From Bacteroidota bacterium (GTDB lineage: Bacteria; Bacteroidota; Bacteroidia; Flavobacteriales; Flavobacteriaceae): 8,690 nt of DNA. The translations under genes were made by a program, and so were the position numbers. Under the pieces are notes generated by a model that saw nothing but the letters and a program-made list of their open reading frames with translations, made no database searches and had not been told where the DNA came from. This document shows positions 1 to 5,871 of the stretch, one piece after another (within the stretch, counting starts at the first letter, position 1; each line of letters begins with the position of its first letter). The DNA lies in NCBI GenBank assembly GCA_023393485.1, contig JAEWLD010000322.1, positions 1 to 8,690 on the forward strand, in the 5' to 3' direction.

Positions 1-132
1 CAAGGTGGATTTTCCGGCGCCATTCGGCCCAAGAAACCCGACTATTTCACCTTTTTTCACCGAAAATGAAACGTTGTCAAGCGCTTTCTGTGCGCCGTAA
101 TTTTTAGAAATGTTGCTGACCTCGATAGACAT
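1..132 (-). CDS. gldA: ABC transporter ATP-binding protein, GldA-like (N-terminal part only)
   Basis: The reverse strand from an ATG at 132 encodes 44 residues before leaving the window. They begin [20 protein letters not shown] and contain a complete Walker A motif, GPNGAGKST, at residues 35-43, preceded by the usual A-loop tyrosine (Y12, NYG) and the GEIVGFLG strand. This is the start of an ABC-type ATPase that would energise a membrane transporter from the cytoplasmic face. The wording of the N-terminus resembles, from memory, GldA, the ATPase of the GldA-GldF-GldG transporter linked to gliding motility in Flavobacterium. The Walker B, signature and switch regions lie outside the window, so the family is certain but the GldA assignment rests on a short stretch. 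Other Bacteroidota ABC exporters of the same subfamily cannot be excluded. It is transcribed away from the peptidase gene at 309. Confidence 0.75.
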   Translation of the reverse strand, partial: MSIEVSNISKNYGAQKALDNVSFSVKKGEIVGFLGPNGAGKSTL

Positions 133-180
133 AAAATAGATTTTACTTCGTACAATTCGCCCTGGCGGGCTCGGGTAACG

Positions 181-188
181 CAAATGTA
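181..188 (-). promoter_or_regulatory. Putative -7 promoter box for the gldA-like gene
   Basis: The reverse strand reads TACATTTG, a full match to the Bacteroidota -7 consensus TAnnTTTG. It lies about 49 bases before the ATG at 132, which would give a leader of roughly 40 bases. I find no good TTG (-33) element 19-21 bases further upstream, so the assignment rests on the -7 box and position alone. The inferred leader holds a small GC hairpin (arms 159-162 and 167-170). Confidence 0.45.
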
Positions 189-256
189 AACAGAAAATAG
201 GGTTCGATATTGTTTTTTTTAGGCGATTAACTTCGTTTTTAGGTTTGCGTTTTCGC

Positions 257-264
257 TATCTTTA
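257..264 (+). promoter_or_regulatory. Possible -7 promoter box for the M28 peptidase / DAHP synthase pair
   Basis: TATCTTTA matches TAnnTTTG except at the last base and lies about 44 bases before the ATG at 309. A weak -33 candidate, TTCG at 232-235, is 21 bases upstream. This is the best forward-strand candidate in the 176-base divergent region, but it is not a perfect match. Confidence 0.35.
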
Positions 265-308
265 CCGCTGCCTTAAAGCAAACTGTTGCCTATTCTAAAG
301 CAAATCAA

Positions 309-1220
309 ATGAGGAAAATAACAGCGCTGTTTTTTTTGATTCCTTTGGTTGGCCTTGCCCAGCCCGCGATTGACAAAGCCGAAGTCACCCGAACCGTCAC
401 AACGCTCGCCGCCGATGAAATGGAAGGCCGCGAGGTTTATTCAAAAGGCAATCAGCTGGCATCGGCGTTTATTGAAGCCGAAATGCGGAAAATCGGGCTT
501 TCACAATATAATGGCGTTCAGGATTTTCGCCAGGAATTTACAACGCGAAATGGCAAAGCAAACAATGTAATCGGGGTTTTGGACGGAAAGTCGAAACCCG
601 ACGAGTACGTGGTTTTTTCGGCGCATTACGATCATATCGGAATTGAACCGGAAGGCGCAGATAGAGTCTACAACGGCGCTAACGACGATGCATCGGGCGT
701 GGCTGCCATGCTCGCACTCGCGAAATACTTCAAGCAATTAGGCAATAACGAACGCTCGATTATTTTCGTGGCGTTTACAGCTGAAGAAGTCGGCGGCTAT
801 GGCTCAAGGTATTTTTCGAAACAGATCGATCCCGAGAAAGTCGTCGCGATGTTCAACTTTGAAATGATCGGCACCGAAAGCAAATGGGGAAAGAATTCGG
901 CCTACATTACCGGATTTGAAAAATCGGATTTTGGCGAGATTTTGCAGCGAAACCTCAAAGGCAGCGGATTTGAATTTAAACCCGATCCGTATCCGTCCGA
1001 ACAGCTTTTCTATCGGTCAGACAACGCGACACTCGCCAAACTCGGTGTTCCGGCGCACACGATTTCAACTTCAAAAATGGATTCCGAGCCAAATTACCAC
1101 AAACTCAGCGATGAGGTTTCGACGCTCGATTTGAACAACATGACAGAAATCATCCGCGCCATCGCGATCAGCGCACAATCGATTATTAACGGAAAAGACA
1201 CGCCAACCCGAATCAAATAA
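309..1220 (+). CDS. Exported M28-family zinc metallopeptidase (aminopeptidase-like)
   Basis: The product has 303 residues. Residues 1-18 form a signal peptide (MRKITALFFLIPLVGLAQ) without a lipobox, so it should be exported to the periplasm or beyond. The M28 di-zinc fold is recognisable from its ligand motifs in order: SAHYDH (H106 and D108), NGANDDASG (122-130, bridging Asp at 126/127), FTAEE (E159 as general base, E160 as ligand), NFEMIG (183-188) and NYHKLSDE with H264. The LFYRSDNATLAKLGVPAH block (233-250) is also typical of the family, and the length fits a single catalytic domain. One position differs from textbook M28 enzymes: the usual Asp of the DMIG motif is Glu (E185), which is still a possible zinc ligand. 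Family members remove N-terminal residues from peptides or act on related amides; the substrate here is unknown. The stop is one base before the next start, so it is probably co-transcribed with the DAHP synthase. Confidence 0.9.
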   Translation: MRKITALFFLIPLVGLAQPAIDKAEVTRTVTTLAADEMEGREVYSKGNQLASAFIEAEMRKIGLSQYNGVQDFRQEFTTRNGKANNVIGVLDGKSKPDEYVVFSAHYDHIGIEPEGADRVYNGANDDASGVAAMLALAKYFKQLGNNERSIIFVAFTAEEVGGYGSRYFSKQIDPEKVVAMFNFEMIGTESKWGKNSAYITGFEKSDFGEILQRNLKGSGFEFKPDPYPSEQLFYRSDNATLAKLGVPAHTISTSKMDSEPNYHKLSDEVSTLDLNNMTEIIRAIAISAQSIINGKDTPTRIK

Positions 1221-1221
1221 A

Positions 1222-2292
1222 ATGGAAAAGGACAAAAGCTTACGCCACTGGCTCGACGAACTAAATCTGCAACATCCGCTGGTGATTGCCGGCCCGTGCA
1301 GCGCCGAAACCGAAGAACAGGTTTTGACCGTCGCACGCGCGCTCAAGGATTCGCAAACCTCGATTTTCCGCGCCGGAATCTGGAAGCCACGAACGCGTCC
1401 GGGCGGTTTTGAAGGCGTTGGCGCCATCGGGCTGAAATGGTTGCAGAAAGCCAAGGCCGAAACCGGGCTGCTGCTCGCAGTGGAAGTCGCCAACGCGACA
1501 CATGTGAAGCTCGCGATTGAGCACGATATCGACGTTTTGTGGATTGGCGCGCGCACAACCGTCAACCCGTTTGCCGTTCAGGAAATTGCTGACGCCGTTG
1601 AAGGTTCAGATAAAATCGTGCTGGTCAAAAATCCCGTAAACCCCGATCTGGCGTTGTGGCTTGGCGGCGTAGAACGGGTTTACAATGCCGGAATCCGAAA
1701 GCTTGGCGTGGTTCACCGCGGTTTTTCGACCTATGACAAAACGCAATACCGCAACATTCCCGAATGGCAGATAGCGATTGAGTTGCAAAGCCGTTTTCCG
1801 AATTTGCCATTGATTTGCGACCCGTCGCACATTACCGGACGGCGAGACATGATTCAACAAGTAGCACAACAGGCGCTTGATTTGAATTACGACGGGCTGA
1901 TGATCGAAACGCATCCCGATCCCGAAAAAGCGTGGAGCGATGCGGCGCAACAAGTCACACCCGACGCGTTGAAAGACATTTTGTCGAAACTGGTCGTACG
2001 CCAGACCACGGATTTGACTGATACCTTTGTCGAGCAAATTTCAAAATTGCGTTATCAAATCGATAATTTCGACAGCAAGCTGATTGATGTTCTCGGCAAA
2101 CGCATGCGGATCGCCGATCAAATCGGTGAGCTCAAACAAAAGCACAACGTCGCCATTCTGCAAACCGAGCGCTGGCGTACAATCCTTGAAAAAATGACCC
2201 GCGAAGGCCTAAATGAAAATCTGAGTGAAGAATTTATCCTGCGGTTGTTTAAGGCAATCCATCAGGAAAGCATCACACACCAACAGAAGTAA
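1222..2292 (+). CDS. Bifunctional 3-deoxy-7-phosphoheptulonate synthase / chorismate mutase
   Basis: The 356-residue cytoplasmic enzyme fuses two shikimate-pathway activities. Residues about 15-255 are a KDO8P-synthase-like (type I-beta) DAHP synthase, condensing phosphoenolpyruvate with erythrose 4-phosphate. Visible motifs are AGPCSAE (23-29, metal ligand C26), KPRTRPGGFEG (55-65), GARTTVNPF (109-117), VKNPVNPD (135-142), HRGFS (165-169), CDPSHITGRR (199-208, metal ligand H203) and ETHPDPEKAWSD (229-240). Residues about 268-354 are an all-helical AroQ-type chorismate mutase (chorismate to prephenate), with R277, R294, K305 and R317 aligning to R11, R28, K39 and R51 of the E. coli P-protein mutase. 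The C-terminal position of the mutase is the Bacteroidota arrangement; in Bacillus it is N-terminal. In studied relatives the mutase domain transmits feedback inhibition by prephenate, and I infer the same here. The start is supported by homology and the one-base gap after the peptidase gene. Confidence 0.95.
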   Translation: MEKDKSLRHWLDELNLQHPLVIAGPCSAETEEQVLTVARALKDSQTSIFRAGIWKPRTRPGGFEGVGAIGLKWLQKAKAETGLLLAVEVANATHVKLAIEHDIDVLWIGARTTVNPFAVQEIADAVEGSDKIVLVKNPVNPDLALWLGGVERVYNAGIRKLGVVHRGFSTYDKTQYRNIPEWQIAIELQSRFPNLPLICDPSHITGRRDMIQQVAQQALDLNYDGLMIETHPDPEKAWSDAAQQVTPDALKDILSKLVVRQTTDLTDTFVEQISKLRYQIDNFDSKLIDVLGKRMRIADQIGELKQKHNVAILQTERWRTILEKMTREGLNENLSEEFILRLFKAIHQESITHQQK

Positions 2293-2324
2293 TTGTTTTA
2301 AATTTTAAATTTTGAATTTTAAAT
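2291..2324 (+). repeat. Left arm of imperfect inverted repeat around the promoter array
   Basis: This AT-rich stretch starts inside the stop codon of the DAHP synthase gene. It contains AATTGTT (2291-2297) and ATTTTGAATTTTAAAT (2309-2324). The same two blocks occur inverted at 2499-2505 and 2483-2498. The 16-base block is a perfect inverted match, but the sequence is low in complexity and similar AT-rich spacers are common in this group, so biological meaning is uncertain. Confidence 0.5.
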
Positions 2325-2364
2325 GAAAGCGCAGACGTGAATTCTTCCTTTGCAGTATTTTAAA
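2317..2364 (+). repeat. Promoter-like tandem repeat, copy 1
   Basis: The 41-base core (2317-2357) runs from TTTTAAATGAAAGCGCAGAC to CCTTTGCAGTA and is followed by a short TTTTAAA spacer. The -7-like element is TTCCTTTG (2345-2352), which lacks the conserved A of TAnnTTTG. The core differs from copy 2 by one base only. Confidence 0.8.
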
Positions 2365-2418
2365 TTTTAAATGAAAGCGCAGACGCGAATTCTTCCTTTG
2401 CAGTACTAATAAATTTAA
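2365..2418 (+). repeat. Promoter-like tandem repeat, copy 2
   Basis: The 41-base core (2365-2405) differs from copy 1 by one base (ACGCGA instead of ACGTGA). Its -7-like element is again TTCCTTTG (2393-2400). The 13-base tail CTAATAAATTTAA matches the tail of copy 3 (CTCATAAGTTTAA) at 11 positions, so the unit is about 54 bases long here. Confidence 0.8.
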
Positions 2419-2474
2419 CTTTAAATGAAAGCGCAAACGTGAAAATTCTACCTTTGCAGTACTCATAAGTTTAA
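2419..2474 (+). repeat. Promoter-like tandem repeat, copy 3
   Basis: The core here is 43 bases (2419-2461). Compared with copy 2 it has four substitutions and a two-base AA insertion. One substitution turns TTCCTTTG into a perfect TACCTTTG box. This is the copy nearest to rsgA and the only one with a full -7 consensus. Confidence 0.8.
2449..2456 (+). promoter_or_regulatory. Probable -7 promoter box for rsgA-dtd
   Basis: TACCTTTG matches TAnnTTTG exactly and lies 47 bases before the TTG start of rsgA, giving a leader of about 40 bases. The -33 region is weak: only ATG at 2425-2427, with a 21-base spacer, resembles TTG. The TTCCTTTG boxes at 2345-2352 and 2393-2400 may be weaker or decayed start sites. 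Confidence 0.6.
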
Positions 2475-2482
2475 AATTTAGA

Positions 2483-2505
2483 ATTTAAAATTCAAAATAA
2501 CAATT
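2483..2505 (+). repeat. Right arm of imperfect inverted repeat around the promoter array
   Basis: ATTTAAAATTCAAAAT (2483-2498) is the exact reverse complement of 2309-2324, and AACAATT (2499-2505) is the reverse complement of 2291-2297. In the left arm the two blocks are 11 bases apart; here they are adjacent. The arm ends inside the TTG start codon of rsgA (2504-2506). Confidence 0.5.
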
Positions 2506-3472
2506 GACAGGGATTGTCTACAAATCAACCGGAAGCTGGTATCTCGTCAAATCTGACGACGGCGCGATGATGGAATGCCGGATCAAAGGCAAGTTCCGGA
2601 TCAGCGGTATCAAAAGTACCAACCCGATTGCCGTCGGCGATATCGTCGATTACGAGCTTGATGAATCATCCGACAAAACTACCGGGACGATTTACAACAT
2701 CCACGACCGGAAGAATTACATCGTCCGGAAATCGGTCAACCTTTCACACCAGATGCACATCATCGCGGCCAATATCGACCGTGTGTTTCTTTTGGTGACC
2801 ATCAATAATCCGCCGACCACGACGAGTTTCATCGACCGTTTTCTGGTGACTGCCGAAGCTTACGGCATTGAGGCCGTCCTGGTTTTCAGCAAAATCGATA
2901 CGTTCAATGACGATATGCTTGATGAGCAACTGTACTTGCAGCACGTTTATTCGCAGATCGGCTACGAGTGTTTGAGGATTTCGTCGACCGAGAAAAAAGG
3001 TCTTGACGCGCTAAAGCAAATGATGAAAGGCAAAGTGTCAATGTTCTCAGGGCATTCGGGCGTTGGCAAATCAACTTTGATCAATGCACTTGAACCGTCG
3101 CTCGACTTAAAAACAAAAGCGATTTCTGAACAACATCAGCAAGGCCAGCATACCACGACTTTCGCCGAAATGTTTGATTTGTCTTTCGGGGCGCAGATCA
3201 TTGACACGCCGGGCATCCGCGGATTTGGCATCGTCGATATGGAAAAAGAGGAAATCGGCGATTATTTCCCCGAGTTCTTCAAGCTCAAAAATGACTGCAA
3301 ATTCAACAACTGCCTGCACAAAGACGAACCGCATTGTGCCGTAAAGGCGGCGCTTGAACGCGATGAGATTGCCTGGTCGCGTTACAGAAGCTACATCCAG
3401 ATTCTCGAGGGCGAGGATGAAAATTACCGCACTGATTTTTATGCGGACGAAAAGCGGAGTACTGACGAATGA
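2504..3472 (+). CDS. rsgA: Ribosome small subunit-dependent GTPase RsgA (YjeQ)
   Basis: The 322-residue product is a circularly permuted GTPase that checks late 30S subunit maturation. Order of parts: an N-terminal OB fold (about 1-70, binds 16S rRNA); then G4 as FSKID (128-132) ahead of G1 GHSGVGKST (183-191), G2 around the threonines of QHTTTF (215-220) and G3 DTPG (234-237); and a C-terminal zinc knuckle with C265, C270, H272 and C278. G4 carries Ser in place of the usual Asn of NKxD. The start is TTG at 2504: an in-frame TAA lies at 2498-2500, no ATG is available before codon 22, and starting at codon 22 would delete the first strand of the OB fold. The N-terminus MTGIVYKSTGSWY also looks like that of other Bacteroidota RsgA proteins. 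It is probably transcribed from the promoter array upstream and together with dtd. Confidence 0.95.
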   Translation: MTGIVYKSTGSWYLVKSDDGAMMECRIKGKFRISGIKSTNPIAVGDIVDYELDESSDKTTGTIYNIHDRKNYIVRKSVNLSHQMHIIAANIDRVFLLVTINNPPTTTSFIDRFLVTAEAYGIEAVLVFSKIDTFNDDMLDEQLYLQHVYSQIGYECLRISSTEKKGLDALKQMMKGKVSMFSGHSGVGKSTLINALEPSLDLKTKAISEQHQQGQHTTTFAEMFDLSFGAQIIDTPGIRGFGIVDMEKEEIGDYFPEFFKLKNDCKFNNCLHKDEPHCAVKAALERDEIAWSRYRSYIQILEGEDENYRTDFYADEKRSTDE

Positions 3473-3486
3473 GTGAGCTTGGATGA
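3469..3486 (+). other. Five-codon ORF linking rsgA and dtd
   Basis: ATG at 3469 overlaps the rsgA stop as ATGA (3469-3472). The ORF reads Met-Ser-Glu-Leu-Gly, and its TGA overlaps the dtd start as ATGA (3483-3486). This geometry could pass terminating ribosomes from one gene to the next in two steps. It may equally be chance, and there is no evidence that the peptide has a function. Confidence 0.25.
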
Positions 3487-3935
3487 GAGCAGTGATACAG
3501 CGCGTCAGCGAAGCCTCGGTAACGATAGCGGGCCAAAAAGTGGCGGCTATCGGCAGCGGGCTTTTGGTATTGCTCGGAATCGAGGACGCCGACACAGACG
3601 CCGATATTTCGTGGCTCGCAAGTAAAATAGCCAACCTCAGGATCTTTGGTGACAATGATGGCGTGATGAATCTTTCGGTCAGGGAAACCGGGGGCGAAAT
3701 CATTGTCGTAAGCCAGTTTACGCTTCATGCTCTGACCAAAAAAGGCAATCGCCCGTCATATATTCTGGCCGCGAAACCCGATGTTGCCATTCCGTTATAC
3801 GAACGCTTTGTTGCCTCGCTTGGCGTTGAAACCGGACGAAAAATACAAACCGGACAGTTCGGTGCAGACATGCAGGTTGCGCTGGTGAATGACGGCCCGG
3901 TAACGATTGTCATCGATACAAAAAATAAGGCTTGA
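3483..3935 (+). CDS. dtd: D-aminoacyl-tRNA deacylase
   Basis: The product has 150 residues, the normal length for bacterial DTD, a cytoplasmic homodimer that removes D-amino acids (and glycine mischarged on tRNA-Ala) from tRNA. The N-terminus [15 protein letters not shown] is characteristic. Both active-site motifs are present: SQFTL at 77-81, followed by KKGNRPSYI (86-94), and NDGPVT at 136-141, whose Gly138-Pro139 supplies the chirality-checking cis peptide bond of the partner subunit. All expected residues are intact. The start is 10 bases after the rsgA stop, which suggests one transcript, and both products serve translation quality. Confidence 0.95.
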   Translation: MRAVIQRVSEASVTIAGQKVAAIGSGLLVLLGIEDADTDADISWLASKIANLRIFGDNDGVMNLSVRETGGEIIVVSQFTLHALTKKGNRPSYILAAKPDVAIPLYERFVASLGVETGRKIQTGQFGADMQVALVNDGPVTIVIDTKNKA

Positions 3936-3941
3936 AAGTTA

Positions 3942-3961
3942 AGAATATCTTAAAATATTCT
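3942..3961. repeat. Short inverted repeat after dtd, abutting the next promoter box
   Basis: Arms AGAATAT (3942-3948) and ATATTCT (3955-3961) are perfect complements around a six-base CTTAAA centre. The stem has one G-C pair and no T-tract follows, so it is not a convincing intrinsic terminator. The right arm shares its last T with the TATATTTG box at 3961, a position that would suit an operator for a dimeric regulator. Confidence 0.4.
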
Positions 3962-3968
3962 ATATTTG
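3961..3968 (+). promoter_or_regulatory. Putative -7 promoter box for the DUF3857 gene row
   Basis: TATATTTG matches TAnnTTTG exactly and is placed between dtd and the first DUF3857 gene. Transcription would start near 3975, leaving a leader of only about 10 bases before the ATG at 3984, which is unusually short. The TTG at 3932-3934 is 26 bases upstream, too far for a good -33 element. GGAG at 3968-3971 could instead serve as a ribosome binding site on a longer transcript. Confidence 0.45.
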
Positions 3969-3977
3969 GAGAAACCC

Positions 3978-3983
3978 ATGTAA
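3978..3983 (+). other. Start-stop mini ORF (ATG TAA) directly before the DUF3857 gene
   Basis: ATGTAA lies immediately upstream of, and in frame with, the ATG at 3984. A minimal start-stop ORF could hold ribosomes at the start of the main gene, or could be chance. I chose ATG 3984 as the real start because a signal peptide follows it directly and TAA closes the frame just before. Confidence 0.3.
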
Positions 3984-5861
3984 ATGAAATCCCTATTTTT
4001 CTTTCTGTTGTGCTTTGCTTCTTGCTGGGCGCAAAAGCCTGAATATGCCGTTTCTGCCATTCCTGCCGAGCTGACCGAAAATGCGAATGCCGTTGTCAGG
4101 TTTGAATCGATAAACATCACAATCTCATCGCGAACTTCCGTAAACGTAAAGACCTTTAGAGTTGTAACGATCTTGAACGAAGCCGGACTGAGTCACATCG
4201 ACGCCTATGAATACAAGCCTGTCAAATCAGTCGGCGCGGTTGTGTACGATGCGTCGGGGAAAGAAATCAAGACGCTCCGGCGCAAGGATTTCAGGGAAGC
4301 CAATGTTGCCGATGCCGCTGAAATAACAGACAACAAAATTACTTACCTCGAATTTACGCCCACCAGTTTCCCGTTTACAATTGCCTATGAAAGTGAAGTC
4401 GGGGATTCAAACACAGGATTACTGCCTGGATGGCGTCCGTTGGCGGCAACCGCTGAAAGTGTAGAAAAAGCTGTAGTTACCGTGTCTTGTCCGGCAAATC
4501 TCGGGCTCAAGTACAAAGAACTCAATCTCGGCCAAGGAATCACCAAAGAAGCAACCGCGACAGGCGTCAGGTTCACGGCACAAAAACTCATCGCGCGCAA
4601 AGACGAACAATATGCGCCGCCGCTGCGTAAAACAATACCGCAAGTGATTTTTGCCCTTGAAAGATTTAGTCTTGAAGGCGTCGATGGCGAAGCAACGTCA
4701 TGGCAGGATTTCGGCAAATGGATGCAAAAAAGCCTGCTGACCGGAACAACGGCGCTGCCGCCTGAAGCCAGGAATCAAATCGTCGCTTTGGTTGGCAATG
4801 AAACCGATCCGATGAAAAAGGCCAAAATAGTTTATGAATACGTGCAAAGCCGCACGCGCTATGTCAGCATCCAACTCGGCATCGGCGGTTGGAAACCAAT
4901 GAAAGCGGCAGATGTACACCGGCTTGGCTATGGCGATTGTAAAGCCTTGACCAATTATACGAAGTCATTGCTTGAAGCTGTCGGCGTTCCGTCTTATTAT
5001 TGCGTGATCGATGCCGGTTACAGCAAATCCGACCTGAGCGAGGATTTTGTCTCAATGCAGGGAAATCACGTGACTTTAGCCATTCCTGATGGCGATAAGC
5101 TGCGTTGGGCAGAATGTACGAGTCAGACCGCGCCGTTTGATTTCCAGGCCAATTTCACGGATGACCGAATGGCGCTTGTGCTCAAACCCGACGGTGGCCA
5201 ACTGATGCGTACGCATGTCTATTCGGGCAATGATAATTCTAAATTTTCGAGGGGTTCATATGCTATTGGCGCCGACGGGCAAATTTCCGGAAACCTTGAA
5301 ATCAAGACAAAGGGAACGCGTTATGGCGCGCGGCAGATGCTTAGTTCGCAATCAGTGACTGAGCGGACCATGCACTACAAGGAATATTTCGGGCTGATCA
5401 ATAATTTGGCGCTTGGCAAGGTCGAGGTGATCAATGACAAGACATCGCCCGAATGCATCGAAAAACTCGAAATGACTGCTCCGGGTTATGCAAGTGTGTC
5501 CGGCGCGCGGATTATTTTTGCGCCCAATGCATTCAATCAAGACAGCGATGTGCCGCAACGCTACAGAAACCGAACGAATCCCGTTGAGGTTGACCGGGGA
5601 TTCTATGACGAAGATGAATTCACCATAGCGATTCCCGAAGGATTTTCGGTTGAAGCCAGGCCGCAGGACGTAGAATTTACCGATGCGTTCGGCAAATACA
5701 AGGCAGAGATAAAGATGATTGACGCCAATCATATGCTTTACAAAAGATCGCTGCTGATCAACCAGGGCAATTACCCGGCCGCGGATTATGAAAAATTCAG
5801 GAAATTCCGGGAGCAGATCGCCAAGGCAGACAATGCCAAATGTGTCTTAGTCAAAACTTAA
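3984..5861 (+). CDS. Exported DUF3857 / transglutaminase-like protein with Cys and His intact
   Basis: The 625-residue product has a signal peptide (1-17, ending CWAQ) and the three-part layout of the DUF3857 family: DUF3857 beta-domain (about 50-200), transglutaminase-like core (about 260-385) and a DUF3858-like C-terminal beta-domain (about 530-620). The core keeps the cysteine-protease-like dyad: C319 in YGDCKALT and H362 in GNHVTLAI. The third residue, usually Asp, appears to be E377 in WAECTSQ, a form I recall from relatives. It could therefore cleave or cross-link amide bonds in the periplasm or at the outer membrane, but no substrate is known for this family. It is the first of three related genes, 10 bases before the next. 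The start is supported by the signal peptide and the in-frame TAA just upstream. Confidence 0.85.
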   Translation: MKSLFFFLLCFASCWAQKPEYAVSAIPAELTENANAVVRFESINITISSRTSVNVKTFRVVTILNEAGLSHIDAYEYKPVKSVGAVVYDASGKEIKTLRRKDFREANVADAAEITDNKITYLEFTPTSFPFTIAYESEVGDSNTGLLPGWRPLAATAESVEKAVVTVSCPANLGLKYKELNLGQGITKEATATGVRFTAQKLIARKDEQYAPPLRKTIPQVIFALERFSLEGVDGEATSWQDFGKWMQKSLLTGTTALPPEARNQIVALVGNETDPMKKAKIVYEYVQSRTRYVSIQLGIGGWKPMKAADVHRLGYGDCKALTNYTKSLLEAVGVPSYYCVIDAGYSKSDLSEDFVSMQGNHVTLAIPDGDKLRWAECTSQTAPFDFQANFTDDRMALVLKPDGGQLMRTHVYSGNDNSKFSRGSYAIGADGQISGNLEIKTKGTRYGARQMLSSQSVTERTMHYKEYFGLINNLALGKVEVINDKTSPECIEKLEMTAPGYASVSGARIIFAPNAFNQDSDVPQRYRNRTNPVEVDRGFYDEDEFTIAIPEGFSVEARPQDVEFTDAFGKYKAEIKMIDANHMLYKRSLLINQGNYPAADYEKFRKFREQIAKADNAKCVLVKT

Positions 5862-5871
5862 ATACAATCAA

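Noticed and set aside
159..170. GC hairpin in the gldA-like leader as a riboswitch
   Set aside because: The stem has only four base pairs and the whole leader is about 40 bases, too small for any known riboswitch class.
1071..1565. Reverse-strand open frame of 164 codons across the peptidase/DAHP synthase junction
   Set aside because: It lies antisense to two genes with clear catalytic motifs, its translation shows no recognisable domain, and it has no promoter of its own.
2291..2505. CRISPR array
   Set aside because: There are only three repeats, the intervening sequences are short and themselves repeated, and no cas gene is near; the units carry promoter-like boxes.
2567..2569. ATG at codon 22 as the rsgA start instead of TTG at 2504
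   Set aside because: It would remove the first strand of the OB fold, including the conserved TGIVYKSTGSWY segment.
3107..3703. Reverse-strand open frame of 198 codons opposite rsgA and dtd
   Set aside because: Both forward genes are full-length with intact motifs. The reverse translation resembles no family I know, and long antisense frames are expected in moderately GC-rich coding DNA.
3942..3961. Intrinsic transcription terminator after dtd
   Set aside because: The stem is seven pairs with only one G-C, and no run of T follows; an operator-like palindrome is the better description.
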